54,037 nt of DNA from Bryobacterales bacterium (GTDB lineage Bacteria; Acidobacteriota; Terriglobia; Bryobacterales; UBA6623), in contig JAPPMC010000243.1 of the NCBI GenBank assembly GCA_028819235.1, positions 6,999 through 61,035 on the forward strand, given 5' to 3'. Below, one piece after another: positions 35,975 through 43,779 of this stretch (position 1 is its first letter; each line of letters begins with the position of its first letter). A program made the translations under genes and the position numbers. The notes beneath the pieces are model-generated. The model ran no database searches. It was not told the origin of the DNA and saw nothing but the letters and a program-made list of their open reading frames with translations.

Positions 35975-37249
35975 CTAGCCGAGCAGCTCCCGGGCTTCTC
36001 CCACCAGAAAGAGAGACCCGGCCACTACGATCCAGCCTTGGCTTGGCGTCTCGCGACGGGCAATCCGCATCGCCTCCACAACGTTCGGGGCAGTCTCAGC
36101 GCTGCGATGATGGTGCCCGGCCACGCGGAGGAGAGCTTCCGGGCTCGCCGCCCGAGCCACCCTCGACCGTGTCAGGATGACCCGCTCGGCCAAGGGAAAC
36201 AGCCAGGCTGCCACCTCGTCGATCGCCTTGTCCCTCGAGGAACCGTAGATCAGGGTCAGCCGTCGGCCCTTCGCCTCGCGGCCCAGGAATCTCGCAAGCG
36301 CCCTCGCGCCGGATGGGTTGTGGGCCGCGTCGAGCAGTACCGGCGGAGTGCCCGGCCGAAGCTCTAGGCGCCCAGGCCATTCTGCCTTGGCCATCCCACC
36401 CGCGATGGACGAGGCTGGGATGCCCAAGCACCACATCGCCACCGTTGCGGTGAGGGCGTTCTCGATCTGGTGCTCTCCCCGGACCCCTAGACGGATGCGC
36501 ACTTGCGCCTCCGGTCCCCGCGCCGTGAAGTGCCATCGCCCTCCGACAAGTTCCCGTTCTGTGGCCCGCCAATCCGTGCCAGCGTCGACAACGGGCGCCC
36601 CCGCTCTTGCGCAACCCAAGAGCAGTGCTTCTCGGGCTTTCGGCGCTTGGGGCCCGATCACCACTGGGCGGTCTGCCTTGGCGATCCCGGCCTTCTCTGC
36701 GGCCACTGCAGCAAGGCTCAAGCCCAAGAACCGCTCGTGGTCGCGTCCCACCCGCGTGATCACCGCGAGATGGGGCCGCACGACGTTGCTGGCGTCCAGC
36801 CTGCCGCCGAGGCCGGTCTCCACAATCTTCCATCGGACCCCGGATTGGGCAAACAGGACCAGCGCGACTGCCGTGCACGACTCGAAGAACGTGGGGTGGC
36901 GGGATCGTCCCATTCGCGATACGATCCGTTCGTTGGCGCTGCGCACTCGCCGGATTGCGCTCGCCAGCGCATCGGAGCAGGCTTCCCGACCGTTGATTCG
37001 GTAGCGCTCGTTGATCCGGGACAGATGCGGCGATGTGTACAGCCCTGTGGTCTGGCCGTGCTCCAGCAGCACACTCTCGATCATTGCGGCCGTGGACCCC
37101 TTGCCATTCGTGCCGGCGATGTGCACGATGCCGCTCTCGCGCTCGGGGTGGCCCAGCGCGCTCATGAGGGCCTCCATACGCTCGAGGCCGAAGTTCTCTT
37201 TGCGGATCGCTCCCAAGAGGGAGAGCAGGTAGCCAACCTCGTCAGGCAT
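35975..37249 (-). CDS. folC: Folylpolyglutamate synthase / dihydrofolate synthase
   Basis: 424 residues. Adds glutamate to dihydropteroate/folates. P-loop HIAGTNGKGSTAAMIESVL (about residues 42–60), Mur-ligase-like SPHLSRINERYRING, VVRPHLAVITRVGRDHERFLG and the HNPSGARALARFL C-terminal block are all recognisable. ATG at 37249. It follows accD by 66 nt. The accD-folC order is a familiar bacterial arrangement. Confidence 0.95.
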   Translation of the reverse strand: MPDEVGYLLSLLGAIRKENFGLERMEALMSALGHPERESGIVHIAGTNGKGSTAAMIESVLLEHGQTTGLYTSPHLSRINERYRINGREACSDALASAIRRVRSANERIVSRMGRSRHPTFFESCTAVALVLFAQSGVRWKIVETGLGGRLDASNVVRPHLAVITRVGRDHERFLGLSLAAVAAEKAGIAKADRPVVIGPQAPKAREALLLGCARAGAPVVDAGTDWRATERELVGGRWHFTARGPEAQVRIRLGVRGEHQIENALTATVAMWCLGIPASSIAGGMAKAEWPGRLELRPGTPPVLLDAAHNPSGARALARFLGREAKGRRLTLIYGSSRDKAIDEVAAWLFPLAERVILTRSRVARAASPEALLRVAGHHHRSAETAPNVVEAMRIARRETPSQGWIVVAGSLFLVGEARELLG

Positions 37250-37315
37250 GGCTCTCAGAAGCCTCGCCGGAACGGGCGCCGGAGCGACGGGCGGAGGCGG
37301 TGTGCCCTCAGTCCG

Positions 37316-38149
37316 TTAGCCGGCCTGGCTGCCGAAGAATGCGAGCGCATGCCCGATGTAGCGCCGCAGGCGCGCCCGGGGCACGACAGCGTCCAGCATG
37401 CCGTGCCGCAACAGGAATTCCGACCGCTGAAAGCCCTTTGGAAGCTTCTGCCGGATGGTCTGCTCGATGACCCGTGGCCCGGCGAAACCGATCAGCGCAC
37501 CTGGTTCGGCGATGTTCAGGTCCCCGAGCATTGCGAAGCTGGCTGTCACGCCACCCGTGGTCGGATCGGTCAACAGGCTGATGTACGGCACCCCCGAGAG
37601 GTCGAGCTTCTTCAGGGCAGCCGCGATCTTGGCCATCTGCACAAGGCTGACCATTCCCTCCATCATCCGTGCCCCGCCAGACGCCGACACGATCACCAGA
37701 GCGCGGCGGTCCCGGAGTGCCCGTTCCGCGGCCTGGGTCAGCTTCTCGCCGACAACGGCTCCCATGCTGCCGCCGATGAAGCGGTACTCCATGGCGCAGA
37801 TCACGACGGCGTGGCCCTTGAGCGTCCCGGTGGCACAGATCACGGCGTCGCTGAGCCCGGTCGTCCTCTTCGCATGCTCCAGACGGTCCTCGTAGGACTT
37901 GCGGTCGTGGAACCGGAGGGCGTTGGTGGACCTGAGGTCGCCGCCGAATTCTTCCCACTCGCCGTCGTCGAACAGCAGATCCAACCGCCTGCGGGCGGAA
38001 ATCTTAAAGTGGAAGCCGCACTCGGCGCATACCATGCCGAGCGCTTCGAGATCCTTCTTCCAGATCGGGGTCGAGCACTCTTCGCACTTGATCCAGAGCC
38101 CCTCGGTGTGAACCCTTGTGGCTTTTTGCCTGCGGCGGAAGAAGGCCAT
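37316..38149 (-). CDS. accD: Acetyl-CoA carboxylase carboxyltransferase subunit beta
   Basis: 277 residues. Transfers CO2 from carboxybiotin to acetyl-CoA with AccA. N-terminal zinc ribbon CEECSTPIWKKDLEALGMVC then AECGFHF gives the four-Cys C-x2-C…C-x2-C site (about residues 23–45). The carboxyltransferase domain has YEDRLEHAKRTTGLSDAV, VSASGGARMMEG, TDPTTGGVTASFAMLGD and GFAGPRVIEQTIRQKLP. First gene of the accD-folC-plsC-xylB unit. A promoter with TTGAGC–17–TATCAT lies ~41 nt upstream. Confidence 0.97.
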   Translation of the reverse strand: MAFFRRRQKATRVHTEGLWIKCEECSTPIWKKDLEALGMVCAECGFHFKISARRRLDLLFDDGEWEEFGGDLRSTNALRFHDRKSYEDRLEHAKRTTGLSDAVICATGTLKGHAVVICAMEYRFIGGSMGAVVGEKLTQAAERALRDRRALVIVSASGGARMMEGMVSLVQMAKIAAALKKLDLSGVPYISLLTDPTTGGVTASFAMLGDLNIAEPGALIGFAGPRVIEQTIRQKLPKGFQRSEFLLRHGMLDAVVPRARLRRYIGHALAFFGSQAG

Positions 38150-38190
38150 AAGGATTCTGCGGCCGCGCCCTTGCAGGCCCGGGTGCCTTG

Positions 38191-38219
38191 ATGATAGCCA
38201 TTCGCCCAGGAGTGCTCAA
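38191..38219 (-). promoter_or_regulatory. Promoter of accD operon
   Basis: Minus strand: TTGAGC (38219–38214), 17-nt spacer, TATCAT (38196–38191). Good sigma70-like match and ideal spacing, with a leader of ~35 nt before the accD ATG. Confidence 0.55.
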
Positions 38220-38271
38220 TGCCTACACTTCTCCAGCCCTTTGGATGCCGCGCAGACGACGGGGACCTATC

Positions 38272-39261
38272 TCACGCTGCCTTGTCCTCGAACAGCCTGC
38301 CCTGAACCCCTGCCGGCGGACGGACCTCGCACTCCCGCAACGGCGACTGTCCGGAGAGGCCGCGGTTCGCGCGAACCTCGTCAACGCGGGCGGCCAGCCA
38401 TGACCGATAGTCGTGGGAGGTGTAGGCTCCCCGCTCGTAATGCCGTCTGTAACGCTCCGCTACTCCCGGATACTCGCGCTCGAGGAAGGGGAGCATCCGC
38501 TCACGGGCACCAGGGCGCAGGAACAGCGGGTGGGCGTTCCACCACAGCGCGCCGGCGCGCTTCGCCGCCTCGGCGACTCCGTCCAGCGACTTGACGGAGT
38601 CCGTCAGCAAGGGCAGCACGGGGGCGCTGAACACACCCGCGCTGATCCCGCGCCAACGCAGGGCGCGCAGGGCCTCTATGCGCCTATCCGGAATGACAGA
38701 GCGCGGTTCCAGCTTCCTTGCCAAGACCTCGTCCATCGTGGTCACCGTCATGCTGACGTGCAGAGTGTTCCGGGTGGTGATCGTGCCGAGCAGGTCAATG
38801 TCCCGCAGTATCAGGTCTGACTTGGTCGTGATCCCAATGTCGTTCCCGGAGAATAGGGCGAATGCCTGCAGGATTCCGCGCGTCGTCTCGAACCGCCTTT
38901 CACCCGGCTGGTAAGGATCGGTGCTGGTCCCGATCGCGATCCCTCCTCGCACACCCTTTGCTAGTTCCGCGGTCAGCAGCTGCCGAGCGTTCTCCTTCGA
39001 GTACACGAGGGACTCGAAGCCGGCGGGGTCGTCAATTCCAAGGAAGGCGTGGGTGTATCTCGCGTAGCAGTAGTGGCAGCCGATCTCGCAGCCTCGGTAG
39101 GGATTGACCGTCCAGCGGAACGGCATCCTAGGGCTGGAGCAGCGGTTCAAGATGCTCTTGGACGGTAGGCTGCGGTATTCCACGGAGCGCTTCCTGCCAA
39201 GCCGACGGCCTCTCGCTGCTTGGGCGGCGATTCCGACGAGAGCGGGAGCAGCTTGCGTCAT
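38272..39261 (-). CDS. Radical SAM protein, SplB/PA0069-like
   Basis: 329 residues. Iron–sulfur motif CEIGCHYCYAR (Cys58, Cys62, Cys65; CxxxCxxC) preceded by MPFRWTVNPYRG, the signature of the Rv2578c/PA0069 radical SAM group related to spore photoproduct lyase. GIAIGTSTDPYQPGE and VSMTVTTMDEVLA are typical partial-TIM-barrel blocks. These proteins are proposed to act in DNA repair or nucleotide metabolism, but the reaction is not established. It has the best promoter in the window, with the start codon 6 nt after the -10, so the mRNA is probably leaderless. Confidence 0.9.
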   Translation of the reverse strand: MTQAAPALVGIAAQAARGRRLGRKRSVEYRSLPSKSILNRCSSPRMPFRWTVNPYRGCEIGCHYCYARYTHAFLGIDDPAGFESLVYSKENARQLLTAELAKGVRGGIAIGTSTDPYQPGERRFETTRGILQAFALFSGNDIGITTKSDLILRDIDLLGTITTRNTLHVSMTVTTMDEVLARKLEPRSVIPDRRIEALRALRWRGISAGVFSAPVLPLLTDSVKSLDGVAEAAKRAGALWWNAHPLFLRPGARERMLPFLEREYPGVAERYRRHYERGAYTSHDYRSWLAARVDEVRANRGLSGQSPLRECEVRPPAGVQGRLFEDKAA

Positions 39262-39267
39262 GCCTCT

Positions 39268-39295
39268 ATTATCGCTATTTATTCGCTAATGTCAA
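39268..39295 (-). promoter_or_regulatory. Near-consensus leaderless promoter of radical SAM gene
   Basis: Minus strand: perfect TTGACA (39295–39290), 16-nt AT-rich spacer, GATAAT (39273–39268), then AGAGGC and the ATG at 39261. The predicted transcription start coincides with the start codon. Confidence 0.75.
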
Positions 39296-39414
39296 GATAC
39301 CAGAGCATATTTTTCTGTATTTTGTCTGTATGTTCGCACTTTGTGGGCCAGCACACATTCTGAGGTGCGCGGAGCGATCGGGCCTGTGGTCTTGCTGGGC
39401 CCCCAGCGAGCCGT

Positions 39415-40515
39415 TCAGCAGGCCTCGCGGAGTATCCCGAGCATCCGCCGCAGCGGTTCGGCGGCACCCCAGAGCAGCTGGTCCCCCACCGTGAATGCCC
39501 CGATGTGGCGCGGTCCCGTGCCGAGCTTCCGCAGTCTCCCGATGGCGACCTCGAGGCCTCCGGTCACGGCGGCTGGCGTGAGCTGCCGTAGGGTGGCCTC
39601 CTGCGAATTCTCCACGACGCGGACCCAAGGGTTCGCCGAGCGCAGCACGCCCTCCACGTCAGCGATCGGAACGTCGCGGTCCAGCTTGATGCACAGGGCT
39701 TGGCTGTGGCAGCGAAGGGAGTCGACGCGGGCGCAAACGCCGTCGATCTTCAGGGGGTTGGGCGAACCCAGGATCTTTGTTGCCTCCACGCTGGCCTTCC
39801 ACTCCTCGCGAGTCTGGCCGTTCTCCACGGGTCGGTCGATCCAGGGCAACACGTTGCAGGCGAGAGGGGCTCCGATTTCAGCCGTCGGGAAGCCGGCGTC
39901 CCGAATCGCGCTCGTCATCGCAGCCTCAACCGTGACGCTTGGGGAGTCTCGGTGTGACCCGGCGGGGGCAGAGAGCCGGACGATCTGGCTGGCGAGTTCA
40001 GTCAGCCTCCGCGACCCGGCCCCTGAGACCGCCTGATAAGTCATCGTGGTGATCCATTCCACCCAGCCGGCCTTAAACAGCCCGCCCACCGCCATCAGCA
40101 GCAGGCTGACCGTGCAATTGGCACCGATGAAGTTCTTGCATCCGGCCGCCAAGCGCTGTCGGATGATGTCGCCGTTCACCGGGTCCAGAATCAGGGTGGC
40201 GTCGTCCTGCATCCGGAGCGCCGACGCAGCGTCGATCCAGTAGCCGTCCCATCCGCTGGCTCGCAAGGGGCCGTACGTTCTCGCCGTGTAGCTGCCGCCT
40301 TGGCAGGACAGGACCACGTCGCAACGGCGCAGGCTGGCGAGGTCGAGAGCATCGGCGAGCCGTCTTGAGACCCCTCCTGAGGGGGCCGGGCCGCCTGGAT
40401 TGGATGTGCTGAAGAAGCGGACGCTAAGACCAGGAAGGTCCGACTCGGCGCGCATCCGGGCCAGCAGGACACTGCCGACCATTCCGCGCCAGCCTACGAA
40501 TCCTACGTTCAACAC
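39415..40515 (-). CDS. asd: Aspartate-semialdehyde dehydrogenase
   Basis: 366 residues, GTG start followed by TTG. Reduces aspartyl phosphate to aspartate semialdehyde for lysine, threonine, methionine and diaminopimelate. NADP-binding VGFVGWRGMVGSVLLARM at the N-terminus; active-site Cys in FIGANCTVSLLLMAVGGL near residue 134; later GSRRLTELASQIV and SVTVEAAMTSAIRDAGFP. The sequence resembles the E. coli type (WRGMVGSVL) rather than the shorter Gram-positive type. 60 nt downstream of a small zinc-ribbon gene on the same strand, possibly in one unit. Confidence 0.95.
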   Translation of the reverse strand: MLNVGFVGWRGMVGSVLLARMRAESDLPGLSVRFFSTSNPGGPAPSGGVSRRLADALDLASLRRCDVVLSCQGGSYTARTYGPLRASGWDGYWIDAASALRMQDDATLILDPVNGDIIRQRLAAGCKNFIGANCTVSLLLMAVGGLFKAGWVEWITTMTYQAVSGAGSRRLTELASQIVRLSAPAGSHRDSPSVTVEAAMTSAIRDAGFPTAEIGAPLACNVLPWIDRPVENGQTREEWKASVEATKILGSPNPLKIDGVCARVDSLRCHSQALCIKLDRDVPIADVEGVLRSANPWVRVVENSQEATLRQLTPAAVTGGLEVAIGRLRKLGTGPRHIGAFTVGDQLLWGAAEPLRRMLGILREAC

Positions 40516-40575
40516 CTCAGTTACACCCGCAGGGAAGCTCCCGCTCCCATTCCTAGGCCGATCCGGGCCAGACTG

Positions 40576-40803
40576 TCAATCGCTAGGGGAGTCGTGTGAG
40601 GGCGCCTCGCGCCAAGCGGAGATCTTCAGGTGCTGGCAAACCCAGCAGAGCCGGTCGGAGCGCTCAGTTGCCCCCGGGGATCCGCACACCCGGCAGGGCA
40701 TCTGCTTTGGTCGGGCCGCTCGGAACTCGTATTGGCGGGCCCCCTCCAGAACTTGGGGCTCGACGGCCGGGGCAGAAACCTTGCTCGTCTTGGCGGTCGC
40801 CAT
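40576..40803 (-). CDS. Small zinc-ribbon protein
   Basis: 75 residues from ATG 40803; an upstream ATG (40824) is in frame, but a TATAGT hexamer (40832–40827) lies 2 nt before it and would start transcription inside that codon's neighbourhood, so the inner ATG with a GAGG about 10 nt upstream is preferred. Two CxxC knuckles, CRVCGSPG and CWVCQHLK, 14 residues apart, define a zinc ribbon like those in small rubredoxin- or RNA-binding proteins. Lysine-rich start, basic middle. Co-oriented with asd. Function unknown. Confidence 0.7.
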   Translation of the reverse strand: MATAKTSKVSAPAVEPQVLEGARQYEFRAARPKQMPCRVCGSPGATERSDRLCWVCQHLKISAWREAPSHDSPSD

Positions 40804-40869
40804 CGCCGATCGTGCCTCAGGCATTCACTATAACCCGACTTCAGTTCTCGGGCGATGCGAACGATTCTG

Positions 40870-41151
40870 CGTGGAACCCTTGCAGGTCGCAAATCCCCGG
40901 GGTCTCGCCGCTCTAGCTCTTCTCGAGGGTGCCCCTCACGGTGGCCAGAAAGGCGTCTAGGGCCACGGCGCACTCCCTCTTCGTGGCCCTCGCTCCGCGT
41001 GTGGCGACGGCCTACTCGACGAGGTCAGCACTTGTCATCCCCATTGCAAGCGCCTATAGTGCCGGCCAAGTCTTGTATTCACGACAGGTGCGGTGTCGGC
41101 CAGTGCGAGGAAAGCGCGATGGTCAATGTGGACTGCGTAGACCACCACTGA
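40870..41151 (+). pseudogene. higB: Decayed higB (RelE-like toxin) remnant
   Basis: Immediately upstream of higA, in the normal toxin position with a 15-nt gap. The last codons give AMVNVDCVDHH then a stop, which matches the conserved HigB ending (…DVxxVDYH). Just before it, IHDRCGVGQCEES resembles the HigB block INDQWRVCFRWE but both Trp codons are changed (TGC/TGT-like) and a codon is missing; further upstream similarity shifts between frames (GQVLYSRQ in another frame fits the GQYSIR block). So the toxin is damaged by substitutions and at least one frameshift. Coordinates of the 5' end are approximate. Confidence 0.5.
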
Positions 41152-41166
41152 AGGAGTAGATGGGAC

Positions 41167-41454
41167 ATGGCGATGCAGAATCCGCCGCATCCGGGCGGCA
41201 TCGTGAAGCGGCAGTGCCTCGAACCACTAGGGTTGACTGTGACCCGGGCCGCCCAGGGGCTGGGAGTGACCCGCCAGGCGCTGTCAGAGTTGTTGAACGG
41301 GCGGACTGGTATCTCGATTGAGATGGCGATCCGGCTGTCCAAGGCCTTCGGCTCGACGCCCGAGACTTGGTTGGGGATGCAGATTGCCTACGATCTCTGG
41401 CAGGCTCAGGGCCGGGCCGGCGAGATCGCAGTAGAACGCTTCGGAGCGGCCTGA
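41167..41454 (+). CDS. higA: HigA family antitoxin (XRE helix-turn-helix)
   Basis: 95 residues. The opening HPGGIVKRQCLEPLGLTVTR is diagnostic for HigA, followed by the HTH AAQGLGVTRQALSELLNGRT and AIRLSKAFGSTPETWLGMQ. HigA blocks the HigB mRNA interferase and represses its own operon. The upstream toxin frame is degenerate, so this is an orphan antitoxin which may persist as a regulator. Complete and in frame. Confidence 0.9.
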   Translation: MAMQNPPHPGGIVKRQCLEPLGLTVTRAAQGLGVTRQALSELLNGRTGISIEMAIRLSKAFGSTPETWLGMQIAYDLWQAQGRAGEIAVERFGAA

Positions 41455-41544
41455 CGTCCCAACCGAAGCACCTTGCGCAGCAGGGCAGCGGCGTGCCAGC
41501 CAGCGCTCGCTGTGCTCGGCGGTCTGCAGTTGACAGGGGCAGGG

Positions 41545-41790
41545 TTACCAGAGGAAGCCGAGGTAGTCGCGGCCGCGGATCGAGTCGTCGAAGCGCCGCT
41601 CCTCGTTGTGCCACGCACACCGGATCCGGACTTGGCGAAGTGCGATCGGGCTGTCCTCCACGGTCTCCGTGGCGAAGACTGCAATGCCCTCTTGTCCACC
41701 CCCGAGCAACGATTGCCCAGCCTTGGCTGGGTCAACCCAGCTGTCGAAGGGTCCTGCCCCTCTTGGAGGATTCTCGGCACCGGGTGCCCG
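41545..41790 (-). pseudogene. Unidentified coding-like fragment (C-terminal part)
   Basis: An 82-codon stretch open from a TAA at 41791–41793 down to a TAA at 41545, with strong coding character: ENPPRGAGPFDSWVDPAKAG, QSLLGGGQEGIAVFATETVE, and C-terminal RIRCAWHNEERRFDDSIRGR then DYLGFLW. It has no ATG or GTG near its start; the only candidate is a TTG (41709–41707). So it is either a small gene with a TTG start or the tail of a truncated gene. Family not recognised. It lies between higA and a small membrane protein gene. Confidence 0.4.
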
Positions 41791-41866
41791 TTACCGGGCT
41801 ACGCTTGTTCGGGTGACCGATCTCCCAGCGACCGATGACAAGCGACCTTGTCTGCTGCTCTGACAT

Positions 41867-42076
41867 GTGGGACTAGACGACGAGCAGGCGTGTACTCTTG
41901 TGCGGGAGCTGCAGAACAGGTCCGCCGCAAATCTCATTGCCCGTTTCGAAGCAAGGCTCGACTCGAAGCTGGACGCGATGCGATCCGAACTGACAGTTCT
42001 GCGTTGGTTGCTTGGCTTCGGCTCTGCCGCCCTGATAGCGGCCGCCATCGCGCAGCTGTTCCGATCGGCCTCGTAG
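41867..42076 (+). CDS. Small coiled-coil protein with C-terminal membrane segment
   Basis: 69 residues from GTG 41867. An amphipathic helix (ANLIARFEARLDSKLDAMRS) leads into a C-terminal hydrophobic segment (LLGFGSAALIAAAIAQLF), a tail-anchored topology. This mirrors the N-anchored coiled-coil protein at 9171–9398. It ends 50 nt before the epoxide hydrolase gene. Function unknown. Confidence 0.65.
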   Translation: MGLDDEQACTLVRELQNRSAANLIARFEARLDSKLDAMRSELTVLRWLLGFGSAALIAAAIAQLFRSAS

Positions 42077-42114
42077 CGGGAACTGCGGGCCGCAGCGTCC
42101 GGACGGGTGGGCTA

Positions 42115-42120
42115 TAGAAT
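42115..42120 (+). promoter_or_regulatory. -10 element, leaderless start of epoxide hydrolase
   Basis: TAGAAT, 6 nt (GGGCCC), then the GTG start. There is no room for a leader. Confidence 0.6.
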
Positions 42121-42126
42121 GGGCCC

Positions 42127-43323
42127 GTGCTGCGGAGCGCTCTCATCGGACTGTCGCTCGCGGCCAGCCTAGGAGGGCAGGCTCAGGTGAGGGAGTTCCA
42201 GGTGAATGTCGAAGAGGCCGTGCTGGACGATCTCCGCAGCCGCTTGGAGGACACCCGGCTGCCAGACCAGATTCCCGGGTCGGGCTGGCGCTACGGCACC
42301 GACGTCGCGTACATGCGGGAGCTGATTCGCTACTGGCGGACAGCGTACGACTGGCGGGCCCACGAGGCGCAGTTGAACGCACTGCCTCACTTCAAGGCCG
42401 AGGTCGACGGCATCGACCTGCACTTTGTCCACGTGAGGTCCACGGAGCCCGGTGCCTTGCCCCTCGTCATCACTCACGGCTGGCCCGGTTCGGTGTACGA
42501 GTTCATGGATGTAATCGGGCCCCTCACCGACCCCGCCGCGCACGGGGGCGACGCCGCCGACGCCTTTCATCTGGTATTGCCATCGATGCCGGGCTATGCC
42601 TTCTCCAGCGCGCCGCGCTCGCCTGGCATGGGAGTGGACTCTGTGGCGGGCGTGGTCGCGAAGTTGATGGACAGCCTCGGCTACGAGCGCTACGGTGCGC
42701 AAGGGGGCGACTGGGGGTCCGCGGTGGCAGCATGGCTAGCCAGGGACCATCCCGACCGGCTCGTCGGCATTCACCTCAACATGGTGGGCGGCGGTCCTCC
42801 CGCGGGGCTCGACGATCCGGAGGCAGGAATCCCGGACTGGGAACTGCGCCGCCACAAGGAGCGGTCGGAGTGGTGGAGGGGCGAGAACGCCTACGGGAAT
42901 ATCCAGGGCACGAAGCCGCTGACGCTCGCGTACGCCCTCAACGACTCCCCTGCGGGTCTGGCCGCTTGGATCGTGGAGAAGTTCCGCGCTTGGAGCGATT
43001 GCGGGGGAGACATCGAGCGAAGCTTCACTAAGGACCAACTCCTTACCAACATCATGCTGTACTGGGTCACCGGCTGCATGCCGTCGGCGGTCCGCCTGTA
43101 CTACGAATCAAGGCGCAGCGGACGCAGGCCCAATCGGGTCGAAGTGCCGACCGCTGTGGCGGTCTTCCCGGGCGAGATCTTCTTCTCGCCGCGGAAGTGG
43201 GTCGAGACCCGCTACAACGTTGCCCAATGGACCGAGATGCCGCAAGGCGGCCATTTCGCCGCCATGGAGGAGCCTGAACTCTTTGTCGAGGACGTAGCCA
43301 AGTTCTTCCGGGGCTTGCGTTAG
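42127..43323 (+). CDS. Secreted epoxide hydrolase (EHN-type alpha/beta hydrolase)
   Basis: 398 residues, GTG start. A short signal peptide LRSALIGLSLAASLGGQA precedes an EHN N-terminal domain (FQVNVEEAVLDDLRSRLEDT). Oxyanion motif HGWPGS at 117–122, nucleophile Asp195 in the GGDWGS elbow (AQGGDWGSAVAAWLA), lid-tyrosine region VTGCMPSAVRLYYES, and catalytic His in MPQGGHFAAMEEPELF near residue 376. Opens epoxides to diols, here outside the cytoplasm. Full length. The predicted signal peptide is unusual, since most EHN hydrolases are cytosolic. Confidence 0.92.
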   Translation: MLRSALIGLSLAASLGGQAQVREFQVNVEEAVLDDLRSRLEDTRLPDQIPGSGWRYGTDVAYMRELIRYWRTAYDWRAHEAQLNALPHFKAEVDGIDLHFVHVRSTEPGALPLVITHGWPGSVYEFMDVIGPLTDPAAHGGDAADAFHLVLPSMPGYAFSSAPRSPGMGVDSVAGVVAKLMDSLGYERYGAQGGDWGSAVAAWLARDHPDRLVGIHLNMVGGGPPAGLDDPEAGIPDWELRRHKERSEWWRGENAYGNIQGTKPLTLAYALNDSPAGLAAWIVEKFRAWSDCGGDIERSFTKDQLLTNIMLYWVTGCMPSAVRLYYESRRSGRRPNRVEVPTAVAVFPGEIFFSPRKWVETRYNVAQWTEMPQGGHFAAMEEPELFVEDVAKFFRGLR

Positions 43324-43499
43324 TCGGCTTACCGCCGCGGCCAAGCGGCGAGCCTATCTTCCAGGCGGTAGACTGGCCGAATGCGCACGGCCGATGCGTA
43401 GGTCGCCGTCCTATCTGGACGCTGCATGGCTGCCACCGCATTCGCGCCTCGGCGCCTTTCAGGAACCGACCGCAGCGGCGACGCCCAGCAGGGCTGAGG

Positions 43500-43709
43500 C
43501 TACGGCCCGCGCGGACCGTCCGCCCGTGCGAAGACGCGAGCGGGCAGAGCAATGGCCCACCTGAGAGTCTCCAGCAAGCCGCCGACCGCGACACCCAATA
43601 CCCGGAACGGCAGCAGCAGCAGCCACACGATCGGATATGCCACCAGAGCAACGATCGCCAGAGGCCAGCACAGCACGCACAGGATCAGCCAGAGCAGAAA
43701 CTTCAGCAT
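43500..43709 (-). CDS. Small membrane protein, two hydrophobic helices
   Basis: 69 residues from ATG 43709: MLKFLLWLILCVLCWPLAIV and VALVAYPIVWLLLLPFRVLG, then an amphipathic tail LLETLRWAIALPARVFARAD. A longer frame extends upstream but overlaps the amidohydrolase gene and lacks coding character. Possibly the last gene of the ThDP–amidohydrolase unit (70 nt downstream). Not a recognised family. Confidence 0.65.
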   Translation of the reverse strand: MLKFLLWLILCVLCWPLAIVALVAYPIVWLLLLPFRVLGVAVGGLLETLRWAIALPARVFARADGPRGP

Positions 43710-43779
43710 GGGTCCAAACCGTCGTCGACGCCTGTCACCGGCACCCCATTTGTCGGCCTTGCGCCGTGCCCGCGCGCGG

